Below are positions 21,198-29,061 of a stretch of 32,589 nucleotides of DNA, piece after piece. Within the stretch, counting starts at the first letter, position 1. Each line of letters opens with the position of its first letter. The stretch comes from Desulfobacteraceae bacterium (lineage in GTDB: Bacteria > Desulfobacterota > Syntrophobacteria > Syntrophobacterales > Syntrophobacteraceae): assembly GCA_021372055.1 (NCBI GenBank), contig JAJFVB010000089.1, forward strand, positions 1-32,589, read 5' to 3'. Position numbers and translations under genes: made by a program. The notes beneath the pieces were generated by a model. It searched no databases and was not told where the DNA came from. It saw only the letters and a program-made list of their open reading frames with translations.

Positions 21198-21480
21198 AAA
21201 AGACTGCAATTTCCTACATAATCAATTCCGCCGCTATAAGTGGCCTCTAAAGCCGTTACAAAACGGGCGGAGGATCAGACGGATCTGTCCGCCCTGCATG
21301 GAGCAGGGGTTTTGAACGGCGGACGCAGTGAGCGTAACCTTAAATACCGCTGCGGAAAGTGCAAAGTCTTCAGATCAACGCTTTGAATCTACTCCAGAGA
21401 AACAACTGATTCGCAACTCGTAATAGATCCTTTTTCCTCAATCCAAGTGCAAATGTTCAGTTGCAAACATCCAACCCAAG
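21198..21480. other. Intergenic region with a hairpin after the adhesin gene
   Basis: There is no convincing ORF in these roughly 280 bases. A hairpin at 21265-21294 pairs gggcgga with tccgccc around an inner gatc/gatc palindrome, about 70 nt after the adhesin stop. It has only a weak T-run (gggttttg) some 20 nt later, so it is a poor rho-independent terminator, but it could still end or protect the giant transcript. No clear promoter for the next gene was identified. Confidence 0.4.
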
Positions 21481-21488
21481 AAGGAGGG
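21481..21488 (+). promoter_or_regulatory. Strong ribosome binding site of the DUF3467 gene
   Basis: The sequence aaggaggg ends eight bases before the ATG at 21497. It selects this ATG over an in-frame upstream TTG at 21461. Confidence 0.75.
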
Positions 21489-21496
21489 TTTACTGC

Positions 21497-21832
21497 ATGG
21501 CCAATGAAAAAGGCAGGGCAGAGACAACCGCCGGCGCTTCCAAGGTAAAATGGGATGATTCCAATATGAAAACGTCCTATGCCAATATTTGCCACGTTTC
21601 GAGCACTCGCGAGGAAGTCACGCTCCTGTTCGGAACCAATCAGACTTTGCTGACGGGACAAGGCGACGTTACTGTTCAACTTAGCAATAGGCTTATTTTG
21701 AGCCCGTTTGCAGCAAAGCGCCTGATAACTCTTCTCGGTAACATAATGGGAGAATACGAGAGGCGTTTCGGGTCCCTGAACGTTGATGTAGCCCCTGTGC
21801 CGCCAACTCCGGCCGAGGGCGAAGCGCATTAG
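21497..21832 (+). CDS. DUF3467 family protein
   Basis: This is a 111-residue cytoplasmic protein without a signal peptide or membrane segment. The core matches the DUF3467 pattern: YANICHVSSTREEVTLLFG, a middle region, a VQLSNRLILSPFAAKRL strand-turn-helix and an LLGNIMGEYERRFG helix. The family has no assigned biochemical function. The preceding Shine-Dalgarno sequence is the best in the window, so it is probably well translated. It lies alone between the giant adhesin and the SecA/HlyD/M50 operon, in the same direction, which may point to a chaperone or regulatory role in that system. That role is inference from position only. A structured element with a terminator separates it from the operon. 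Confidence 0.8.
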   Translation: MANEKGRAETTAGASKVKWDDSNMKTSYANICHVSSTREEVTLLFGTNQTLLTGQGDVTVQLSNRLILSPFAAKRLITLLGNIMGEYERRFGSLNVDVAPVPPTPAEGEAH

Positions 21833-21879
21833 GCCGCCCGTACTGAAGAGCGTTCAAGATGATGCCAGGCTTTCAAACC

Positions 21880-21899
21880 GTGGGGAGCCTGCTCCCCAC
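21880..21899 (+). other. Perfect 9-bp hairpin downstream of the DUF3467 gene
   Basis: gtggggagc and its exact complement flank a two-base ct loop, 48 nt after the stop codon. No T-run follows, so it looks more like an RNA-end stabiliser or a pause hairpin than a classic terminator. Confidence 0.5.
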
Positions 21900-21908
21900 A
21901 CCCCACGC

Positions 21909-22023
21909 GCAGCTGCGCTGCTCATTTTGGCGCTTGCGGCGGGCCTGACGCGCTTGCGCGTAAGGCTGCGGCAGAAATCCCGAGGGGGCGCGGGGGAAAT
22001 CATTTCCCCCGCTCTTTTCCATT
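21909..22023 (+). repeat. Structured intergenic repeat element, copy A
   Basis: This element contains three stem-loops in a row: gcagc-tgc-gctgc (21909-21921), acgcgc-tt-gcgcgt (21948-21961) and the long terminator hairpin (21990-22012). Between them are the shared words ctcattttggcgct and gggggcgcggggg. A second copy lies at 30717-30818. The first stem differs between copies by a paired change, A-T in this copy and C-G in the other, so structure is conserved rather than sequence alone. It may be a small transcribed RNA or a dispersed intergenic element. Confidence 0.65.
21990..22020 (+). terminator. Rho-independent terminator-like hairpin just before the secretion operon
   Basis: gcgggggaaa and its exact complement enclose a tca loop, giving a 10-bp GC-rich stem followed by tcttttcc. 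It ends only about 22 nt before the ATG of the GAF-HlyD gene at 22043. There is little space for a promoter between them, so transcripts for the operon probably pass through it, or the promoter overlaps it. Confidence 0.7.
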
Positions 22024-22042
22024 TTCCTGAGCGAACCTTTTC

Positions 22043-23929
22043 ATGCCAGAAACAATTCAAGCGAAAGAGAATTTGTCGGAGGGGGCCGTGACGGCCCTTT
22101 CCGAACAGCAGCTATGGCATCGTCTTGTTGAAGCCGAAAGCGACGGGGAGTTTTGCCAAAGCTGGCTGGGCCTGCAATGTCAAATGATAGGGGGCGTGGA
22201 CAGCGGGTTGGTGGTAGCGGGTAATCCGGGAGAAGATGCCTTCGGTCCTGTCGCGTTCTGGCCTGCAAACCTCCGCAACGCAAGCCATCTGAGCGCCATC
22301 ACCGAACGTGTGCTCAATTTACACAAAGCAATGGTGATTCGAAGCGACGCAGCGACCGAGAAGTGCCCGGGGGAAGAACCCAGGCTGCACATAGGCTATC
22401 CCGTCAAGATCAGAGGACAAGTCCACGGGGCCGCATCGCTGGAACTGAGGTTCCGCTCGCAGGACCAGCTCCAGGCTGCCATGCGCCAGTTGCAATGGGG
22501 GATTGCCTGGCTCGAAAACCGGATCATGCGAAAACAGGCCGAACCGGAAGCTCAAATCAGGGACCGGCTCGCAACCGCGTTGGATCTGGCCGCCACTGCG
22601 CTGCAGGAAGAGAAGTTCCCGGATGCGGCCGTAACCGTCGTTACGGTGCTGGCTACCCGATTTGAGTGCAATCGAGTCAGCATTGGCTTCTTGGAAAACA
22701 GGCAGGCCAAAGTCCATGCCCTTTCACACGCAGCCCAGTTCAATAAAAAGATGAACCTTGTCCGCTGCATCGGCGCCGCGATGGACGAAAGCATGGACCA
22801 GCAGAGGACCATAACGTACCCCGGGATTTCCCGGGAGGGAACGCCCATCCTGCGTGCTCATACCGAACTCGCTTTGCAGAACGGTGGGGATGCAATATGC
22901 ACCATTCCTTTTGTCGGGAAAGATGGTAAGGCATGCGGCGCTATGCTGATGGAGCGTTCACCGGACGTTGGCTTCAGCCCCGCTGCAGTGATCCTTTTCG
23001 AGGCGGTAGCTGCCCTGACAGGGCCCATACTGGAAGAGAAAAGAAAAGCCGACCAGTCTATCCGGGCAAAAATCCGGAGCTCCTTTCGAGCAAAAATTGA
23101 AGAATTCGCGGGACCGGGTCATATCGTCCAAAAGTTGGTGGCTGTGGCGGCGGTGGCCCTGATTGTATTTTTTTCATTTGCCGTCGGTGATTACCGCATC
23201 ACATCCGGCTGTATGATTGAAGGTGCCATCAAGCGGTCGATAGTTGCGCCGTTTAACGGATATATTTCTGAAGCCCCGGTTCGAGCCGGCGATATCGTCA
23301 GAGTGGACCAGCTGATGTGCAGTCTTGACGACCGGGACATGCGAATCGAGCGGTTGAAATGGGCCAGCCAGAAAGAGCAGCATTACCTCGAATCGCTTGA
23401 AGCGATGGACAAGGGCGATACCGCAAAATCCAGGATTGCCAGAGAGCAGATGAATCAGGCCGCGGCACAGTTCGAACTGTTGGAGGAGCAACTCTCACGC
23501 GCGAAAATTCTTGCTCCCTTCGATGCGGTTGTCGTGACCGGCGACCTCAGCCAGTCCCTGGCCGCCCCCGTGGAACGCGGCCAGGTGCTTTTTGAAATAG
23601 CTCCCCTCGACAGCTACCGGGTAAAGCTCGAAGTCGGCGAAACCAGTATAGACGATATAAAGGTGGGCCAGAGCGGTGAGCTCGTATTGACGGCCTTTCC
23701 GGAGAAAAGCTTCCCGTTTTGGGTCGAGAAGATAACTCCGGTCTCCAAACCCAGGGAGGGAGCCAATTATTTTATTGTGGAAGCCGGTTTGCAGAATATA
23801 ACCGAAAACTTGCTGCCCGGGATGGAGGGTTTTGGGAAGATCGATGTGGACCGCCGAAAGCTTGTCTGGATATGGACACACGAACTGATCGACTGGGTTC
23901 GCCTTACAAGCTGGTCATGGATGCCATAG
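22043..23929 (+). CDS. GAF-domain/HlyD-family membrane fusion protein
   Basis: This 628-residue protein joins a cytoplasmic sensor to a periplasmic adaptor. Residues about 45-165 and 185-330 look like two GAF-type domains (ATRFECNRVSIGFLENRQ and CTIPFVGKDGKACGAMLMER fit a GAF fold). One membrane helix lies at about 361-382 (VQKLVAVAAVALIVFFSFAV). Residues 390-600 are the HlyD lipoyl/barrel-sandwich and beta-barrel region, with paired motifs VAPFNGYISEAPVRAGDIV and ILAPFDAVVVTGDL around a short helical hairpin. The C-terminus is tryptophan-rich. It opens a five-gene operon, and its stop directly abuts the next start. The ATG lacks a clear Shine-Dalgarno sequence. The HlyD half is confident; the first GAF is less so. 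The ligand of the GAF part is unknown. Confidence 0.88.
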   Translation: MPETIQAKENLSEGAVTALSEQQLWHRLVEAESDGEFCQSWLGLQCQMIGGVDSGLVVAGNPGEDAFGPVAFWPANLRNASHLSAITERVLNLHKAMVIRSDAATEKCPGEEPRLHIGYPVKIRGQVHGAASLELRFRSQDQLQAAMRQLQWGIAWLENRIMRKQAEPEAQIRDRLATALDLAATALQEEKFPDAAVTVVTVLATRFECNRVSIGFLENRQAKVHALSHAAQFNKKMNLVRCIGAAMDESMDQQRTITYPGISREGTPILRAHTELALQNGGDAICTIPFVGKDGKACGAMLMERSPDVGFSPAAVILFEAVAALTGPILEEKRKADQSIRAKIRSSFRAKIEEFAGPGHIVQKLVAVAAVALIVFFSFAVGDYRITSGCMIEGAIKRSIVAPFNGYISEAPVRAGDIVRVDQLMCSLDDRDMRIERLKWASQKEQHYLESLEAMDKGDTAKSRIAREQMNQAAAQFELLEEQLSRAKILAPFDAVVVTGDLSQSLAAPVERGQVLFEIAPLDSYRVKLEVGETSIDDIKVGQSGELVLTAFPEKSFPFWVEKITPVSKPREGANYFIVEAGLQNITENLLPGMEGFGKIDVDRRKLVWIWTHELIDWVRLTSWSWMP

Positions 23930-26080
23930 ATGGCCGAATCGCTTTTCAGTCCTTCCTGGTACCGGGTCGCGAGCTTAAAGCCCCGCCTGCGCGGGCAACT
24001 CCGGATAGAGCGGCACTACTACAGGGACGAGCTCTGGTACGTTCTCCAGGACAATGCAACCGGCAACACCTATCGTTTCACCCCTCTCTTTTATGAAGTC
24101 CTCGGACGGATGGACGGCAAAAGGACCGTACAGGAGCTCTGGGACATAGTGGCCGAACACCAGGAAGACGATTTTTCCGTTACTCAGGGAGAAATGGTGC
24201 GGCTGCTTAGCCAACTGCACTCCTCGGACATTCTCGTGTGCAACCTTCCGCCTGATACGGCGGAGTTATTCAAGCGAAGGCGGAAAGTCGAGCGATCAAA
24301 AAAGTGGCTCAACCTGCGCAACCCGATGTCGGTGCGCTTTCGCCTGTTTGACCCCGAGACTTTCCTCGCTCAAACCGCCCGGTATATAAAGCCTTTTTTC
24401 AGCTTTTGGGGCGCGCTGGCGTGGGTGGCCGTGGTGGCGGCGGCCGTTGTCACGGCGGGCATCCACTGGTCGGAGCTGACCGAAGACGTTATGGACAAGG
24501 TCCTGTCGGCTCAGAATCTGCTGCTAATGTGGGTTGTCTTCCCGGCGGTCAAAGTCTTGCACGAGTTCGGCCACGCCTATGCCGTGAAAGTCTGGGGCGG
24601 CGAGGTGCATGAAATGGGCATAATGCTCCTTGTGTTTATGCCCGTGCCCTATGTCGACGCCTCCGCTTCTTCGGCGTTTCGTGAAAAATGGAGGCGGATT
24701 TGCGTCAGTGCCGCCGGAATGATGGTCGAGCTGTTTATAGCGTCATTGGCTCTGTTTGTCTGGCTGAATGTGGTGCCGGGCATCACCCGTTCCATTGCTT
24801 TCAATGTTATTTTCATAGCCAGCGTTTCGACAATTCTTTTCAACGCCAATCCACTTCTGCGCTATGACGGATACTATATCCTGGCTGACATAATCGAGGT
24901 CTCGAACCTGGCCCAACGGAGCCGGCAGTATCTGCAGCACCTTGTGAAACAATACGCGTTCAAGGCGAAAAACCTCACCCCGCCCTATGTGGCGCCGGGT
25001 GAGCACGTCTGGCTGATGATCTACTGTGTGACGGCTTTCATTTATCGGCTGTTCCTCTATGCGGGGATAGTGCTGTTTGTAGCCGGTAAATTTTTCTTCA
25101 TCGGGATACTGCTCGGTATCTGGACCTGTACCAGCATGTTTGTCCTGCCGGTATTCAAAGGGCTGCAATTTGTTTTGTTCAGTCCGGCTATTCGCATCAT
25201 GCGGGCCAGGGCCGTTTCCATCGCCGGCGGGCTGGCGGCCGCGATCCTTTCCTTGCTATTTCTGATTCCCTTTCCGCTCAGGACCGTGACCGAAGGAGTA
25301 ATCTGGGCGCCGGAAGAGTCCCTGGTGCGCGCGGGGATGCCCGGTTTTCTCGATCGAGTGACGGCCGTGCCGGATAGCCGGGTGAAAAAAGGAGATCTGC
25401 TGATTGAGTGCAGCGATCCATCTCTATCAGCCAATGTCAAGATGTTGGAAGCGAAGCTGAGAGAGGTGGAAGCCATGTTCAGCATTCAGATGTCCATGGA
25501 CCCCGGGCGCGCCAGAATGGTTTGGGAGGAAATCACCCAGCTAAACGCGGCCCTTGCCCGCGCCAAAGAACAACTGGACGACCTCAAGGTTCGGAGCCCC
25601 GGCGACGGCATCCTCGTCGTACCCTCTTATTCCGATCTTCCCGGCCGTTTTATCAAGAAAGGCGAGCTCCTTGCCTATGTAGTGAGTTCGAGGAACCCGA
25701 CCGTGAGGGTTATAGCGCTGCAAAAGGACGTGGACCTGATCCGGAAGCGGACCGGGTCCGTTCAGGTCCGCCTGGCGGAGAACATCGGGCGGATAATACA
25801 GTCCCATAGGATACGGGAGGTGCCCGGCGCTACTCAACGTTTGCCGAGCAACGTTCTCGGGAGCAGGGGGGGCGGTAATGTGGCCGTCGATCCACGAGAC
25901 GATGAAGGTGTGAAGACATTCGAGAACATTTTCCAATTTGAACTCGAATTCGCGGAACCCGTGCACCCGGTCAATATCGGAGGGCGGGTGTATGTCCGGT
26001 TCGATCACGGCGGCGAGCCGCTTGCCTTCCGATGGTACCGGGAGTTGCGCAGGCTGCTTTTGAGGCGCTTCAATGTCTAG
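23930..26080 (+). CDS. PqqD-like / M50 site-2 protease / HlyD fusion protein
   Basis: This is a 716-residue polytopic inner-membrane protein. Residues 20-105 resemble a PqqD/RRE-type winged helix (RIERHYYRDELWYVLQD, FTPLFYEVLGRMDGKRTV). A membrane metalloprotease core follows, with zinc motif HEFGH at 211-215 and the distal NANPLLRYDGYY at 305-316, where D313 is the expected third ligand, as in M50 proteases. About six to eight hydrophobic helices lie between 158 and 450. Residues 455-695 form a HlyD-like adaptor with a helical hairpin (VKMLEAKLREVEA, ALARAKEQLDDLKVRSP). The ATG follows the previous stop with no gap, implying coupled translation. It could process or gate a translocating substrate, or only serve as a structural adaptor. 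The catalytic residues look intact. Confidence 0.88.
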   Translation: MAESLFSPSWYRVASLKPRLRGQLRIERHYYRDELWYVLQDNATGNTYRFTPLFYEVLGRMDGKRTVQELWDIVAEHQEDDFSVTQGEMVRLLSQLHSSDILVCNLPPDTAELFKRRRKVERSKKWLNLRNPMSVRFRLFDPETFLAQTARYIKPFFSFWGALAWVAVVAAAVVTAGIHWSELTEDVMDKVLSAQNLLLMWVVFPAVKVLHEFGHAYAVKVWGGEVHEMGIMLLVFMPVPYVDASASSAFREKWRRICVSAAGMMVELFIASLALFVWLNVVPGITRSIAFNVIFIASVSTILFNANPLLRYDGYYILADIIEVSNLAQRSRQYLQHLVKQYAFKAKNLTPPYVAPGEHVWLMIYCVTAFIYRLFLYAGIVLFVAGKFFFIGILLGIWTCTSMFVLPVFKGLQFVLFSPAIRIMRARAVSIAGGLAAAILSLLFLIPFPLRTVTEGVIWAPEESLVRAGMPGFLDRVTAVPDSRVKKGDLLIECSDPSLSANVKMLEAKLREVEAMFSIQMSMDPGRARMVWEEITQLNAALARAKEQLDDLKVRSPGDGILVVPSYSDLPGRFIKKGELLAYVVSSRNPTVRVIALQKDVDLIRKRTGSVQVRLAENIGRIIQSHRIREVPGATQRLPSNVLGSRGGGNVAVDPRDDEGVKTFENIFQFELEFAEPVHPVNIGGRVYVRFDHGGEPLAFRWYRELRRLLLRRFNV

Positions 26081-28064
26081 TCTCGCCCAAAATGCCAGAA
26101 ATGCTCGGGGGTTTTACCCCGAGCGCTCTACGGCGGTCGAATCGCGGTTCGACCAAGTTGCCGCCAGCTATATCGGCTATGCCACGAACCTGTTCTGGAC
26201 TCACCCGTGGAGGTTTCGGGCCATTGTCGAAAGGGTAAACGCCCAGGCGGGCGGGCTGTCGCAGATGAGCGAAAGCGGGATTGCCGAAGAGGTGCTGAAG
26301 GCCGGGACGGCACTCCGTTCCGAGGGGTTGACGTTAGAAACCGTTGCCAGAACGTTTGCCCTGACCCGCGAGCTGGGCGAACGGAAAGTGGGAATGCGCC
26401 ATTTCGATGTCCAACTGATCGGCGGTTGGGTCCTCCTCAATGGGATGGTGGCCGAAATGGAAACGGGCGAGGGGAAAACCCTCACAGCCACACTTGCGGC
26501 TATCACGGCAGCCCTTGCCGGCATTCCCGTGCACGTCATTACGGTAAACGATTATCTCGCCGGGCGCGATGCCGCGCTGATGAAACCGCTCTATGAAGCA
26601 TTCGGGCTGAGCGTGGGGGTGATCTCCCATGAAATGGACCTGGGGCAGCGCAGGCAGGCTTACCGCTGTGACATCACCTACTGCACGAATAAGGAGTTGG
26701 TTTTCGACTATCTCAGGGACCGGCTTGTTCTCGGAAAACGGAGCGGCCATATCCAAAGATCTCTCGAAAGGCTCTACAGCTCAAATGCCACCGCTGACCG
26801 GCTTCGCCTTCACGGGCTCTTCTTTGCCATAGTGGACGAAGCCGACAGCGTGTTGATCGACGAGGCCAGGACACCACTCATCATTTCCGGCAAGGGAGAC
26901 AATTCCTTTGAGGCGGAGGTATATTCGAATGCACTCCGGATTGCAAAAAAGCTCGAGATGGGCCGGGATTACGAGGTCGATTTTCACCGGCGAGGACTCG
27001 AACTCACAGAGCCGGGAAAGGAGCGCCTTGCGACCCTGGCAAAATCCCTCGGCTCCATCTGGAAGGGGAGAGTTCTCCGCGAGCAACTCTGTAGCCAGGC
27101 ACTGTCCGCCATGCACCTTTTTATAAAGGACCGGGACTACCTGGTAAGGGAGGGCAAGGTCCAAATAATCGACGAATATACGGGCCGGCTGATGGCGGAC
27201 CGTTCATGGGAGCAGGGGCTCCATCAGATGATAGAAACAAAGGAGTTTTGCGAGCTCACTACTCAAAACGAAACCTTGACCAAAATCAGCTATCAGCGGT
27301 TTTTCAGGCGGTATTTCCACCTTTCCGGGATGACCGGGACCGCGCGTGAAGTTGCAAACGAGATGTGGGCGGTGTACCGCCTTCGAGTGGCTGCCATACC
27401 GCCCAACAAGCCTGTCATTCGACGCCGCCTGCCCCCCGTGGTCTTCCGGACCTCTGATGAAAAGTGGAAAGCGGTACTGGACAGGATCGTCCGCCTGCAT
27501 AGGGAGGGGCGTCCGGTGCTCATCGGATCGCGCTCGGTTGCGGCATCGGAACACCTCAGCAGTCTTCTTTCCGAGGCGGGCTTGCCCCACCGGGTACTCA
27601 ATGCTCGCCAGGATAGCGAAGAAGCCGAAATTGTGGCGCAGGCCGGCGAGAGGGGACAGATCACGGTCGCAACGAACATGGCCGGACGGGGTACTGATAT
27701 CAGGCTCGGTCCGGGCGTTGTCGAGATCGGCGGACTGCATGTGATCGGGACCGAACGCCACGAGGCCCGCCGCATAGACAGGCAGCTCTTCGGGCGTTGC
27801 GGACGGCAGGGCGACCCGGGCTCCCATGAGAGTTTTGCCTCTCTTGAAGACGACCTCCTGCTGGTGCAGAAAGATTCGATTCCCGGCAGCGCCGCCCGGC
27901 ATTCGGGAAGGCTGGATAAGGGCATGGGCGGTTTTATCGGCCGTTTTTTTGCGACGCATGCCCAACGGATGGCCGAGCGCAATCATTTTCAGATGCGTCG
28001 GGACCTTCTTAAAGTGGATGAATCCATGGAGGATACCATGGGGTTTTCAGGGCTGATCGAGTGA
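26073..28064 (+). CDS. SecA-like translocation ATPase, shortened accessory type
   Basis: This 663-residue protein retains the SecA motor: Walker A METGEGKT at 129-136, THVITVNDYLA-like motif (HVITVNDYLAGRDA), DEAD box at 255-258 followed by SVLIDEARTPLIISG, a preprotein-crosslinking-like middle, SGMTGTA at 418-424, AGRGTDI at 537-543 and the arginine-finger region QLFGRCGRQGDPGS at 571-584. It ends soon after, lacking most of the helical wing and the zinc-binding SecB/lipid tail, and so is about 200 residues shorter than housekeeping SecA. The N-terminus is also atypical (FYPERSTAVESRFDQ). It overlaps the M50 gene by 8 nt with a GAGG Shine-Dalgarno sequence inside that gene. It probably powers export with the neighbouring HlyD and TolC proteins. 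Confidence 0.93.
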   Translation: MSSLAQNARNARGFYPERSTAVESRFDQVAASYIGYATNLFWTHPWRFRAIVERVNAQAGGLSQMSESGIAEEVLKAGTALRSEGLTLETVARTFALTRELGERKVGMRHFDVQLIGGWVLLNGMVAEMETGEGKTLTATLAAITAALAGIPVHVITVNDYLAGRDAALMKPLYEAFGLSVGVISHEMDLGQRRQAYRCDITYCTNKELVFDYLRDRLVLGKRSGHIQRSLERLYSSNATADRLRLHGLFFAIVDEADSVLIDEARTPLIISGKGDNSFEAEVYSNALRIAKKLEMGRDYEVDFHRRGLELTEPGKERLATLAKSLGSIWKGRVLREQLCSQALSAMHLFIKDRDYLVREGKVQIIDEYTGRLMADRSWEQGLHQMIETKEFCELTTQNETLTKISYQRFFRRYFHLSGMTGTAREVANEMWAVYRLRVAAIPPNKPVIRRRLPPVVFRTSDEKWKAVLDRIVRLHREGRPVLIGSRSVAASEHLSSLLSEAGLPHRVLNARQDSEEAEIVAQAGERGQITVATNMAGRGTDIRLGPGVVEIGGLHVIGTERHEARRIDRQLFGRCGRQGDPGSHESFASLEDDLLLVQKDSIPGSAARHSGRLDKGMGGFIGRFFATHAQRMAERNHFQMRRDLLKVDESMEDTMGFSGLIE

Positions 28065-28147
28065 GCCCCCGGTCATGGGGCCGATCGGGAATGCAAGCTT
28101 CCGGAACGTTAGTGGCGCTTGGCGAATTCCGATACTTTGAGGTCGAT

Positions 28148-28978
28148 ATGTTGAGGTGCTTAATCGCATTGCCGTTGCTCATTGTGCTGTCGATCGCCGT
28201 CGGGCCGTTCGATACGTGGGGGGCCGAAATTGTCGAGGCTATCACCAAGCCGAGCGCAGACGTCCTGCTGTCATTCATTCGGGCCGGACGGGTCGCCGAA
28301 GTGCTGGTCAAGGAAGGGGACATTGTAGAACAAGGCCAGCTCCTGGTCCGGCTGGATGACGACGCGGAGAGGGTCCAACTCGAACAGTTGAAGGCGCAGG
28401 CGGCAAATTCCGAAAAGGTGCAGGCTTCGGCGGCGGACCTGGCACAGAAAAGGGCCGATCATAAGAAACTTCAGTGGGCGAAGTCGGAGAGAGCGGCAAC
28501 CGATTGGGAGGTGGAGCATGCCGGCCTCAACGTGCAGATCGGGGAGAGCAGCCTGCGGCTGGCCGGGTTCGAACACCGGCAGGACGGCCTCAAATACGAG
28601 GAAGCCAAGGTGCAGGTTGAGCGAATGCGGCTCTACAGCCCCGTGGTCGGCAAGGTGGAGCAGGTGGACATCGAGCCTGGAGAATCGGCCCAGGCTCTGA
28701 GTCCCGTTATCCGGGTGGTGCAGATTGACCCGCTGTGGGTTGACGCGCCCGTGCCCTCGGACCTTGCCCGAACACTGAAGCCGAACCAGAAAGCCTATGT
28801 CCGGTTCCGTTGCCAAGATTGTTCGGAAAAAGGCGAGGAAGCCAAAGTAATCCACGTGTCCGCGGTAGCGGTTGCGGCGACTGAGACTCTGCGGGTGCGG
28901 CTGGAACTGCCCAATCCCGCGCAGCGATCCGCGGGCGAGCGCGTCAAAGTCTCTTTCTCGCCCTTCGATGCGCCCTAA
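28148..28978 (+). CDS. HlyD/RND-type periplasmic adaptor with signal peptide
   Basis: This is a periplasmic membrane-fusion protein of 276 residues. The ATG at 28148 is chosen because it gives a standard signal peptide (MLRCLIALPLLIVLSIAVG, likely cleaved near WGA) and has GAGG five bases upstream. An alternative GTG at 28061 overlaps the secA-like stop codon and would add 29 non-signal residues. The lipoyl halves are GRVAEVLVKEGDIVEQGQLL and SPVVGKVEQVDIEPGESAQ, separated by a helical hairpin of about 100 residues, followed by a beta-barrel portion (IDPLWVDAPVPSDLA). A CQDC motif is unusual for this family. With two other HlyD domains in the operon, the periplasmic part of the complex may use three different adaptors. 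Confidence 0.85.
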   Translation: MLRCLIALPLLIVLSIAVGPFDTWGAEIVEAITKPSADVLLSFIRAGRVAEVLVKEGDIVEQGQLLVRLDDDAERVQLEQLKAQAANSEKVQASAADLAQKRADHKKLQWAKSERAATDWEVEHAGLNVQIGESSLRLAGFEHRQDGLKYEEAKVQVERMRLYSPVVGKVEQVDIEPGESAQALSPVIRVVQIDPLWVDAPVPSDLARTLKPNQKAYVRFRCQDCSEKGEEAKVIHVSAVAVAATETLRVRLELPNPAQRSAGERVKVSFSPFDAP

Positions 28979-29061
28979 AAGACGTAACCCGGATGCTTTC
29001 CGGATCGGATGGCGCAGAACTCCTGCTCCGGGATACCCGCGATAACCGAGGGGGATTTTGC

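Noticed and set aside
21421..21426. taatag as a -10 box for the DUF3467 gene
   Set aside because: No acceptable -35 hexamer lies 16-18 bases upstream.
28061..28147. Upstream GTG start of the HlyD gene overlapping the secA-like stop
   Set aside because: It would put 29 polar residues before a clean signal peptide; the ATG at 28148 has a better ribosome site. Translational coupling from the GTG cannot be fully excluded.
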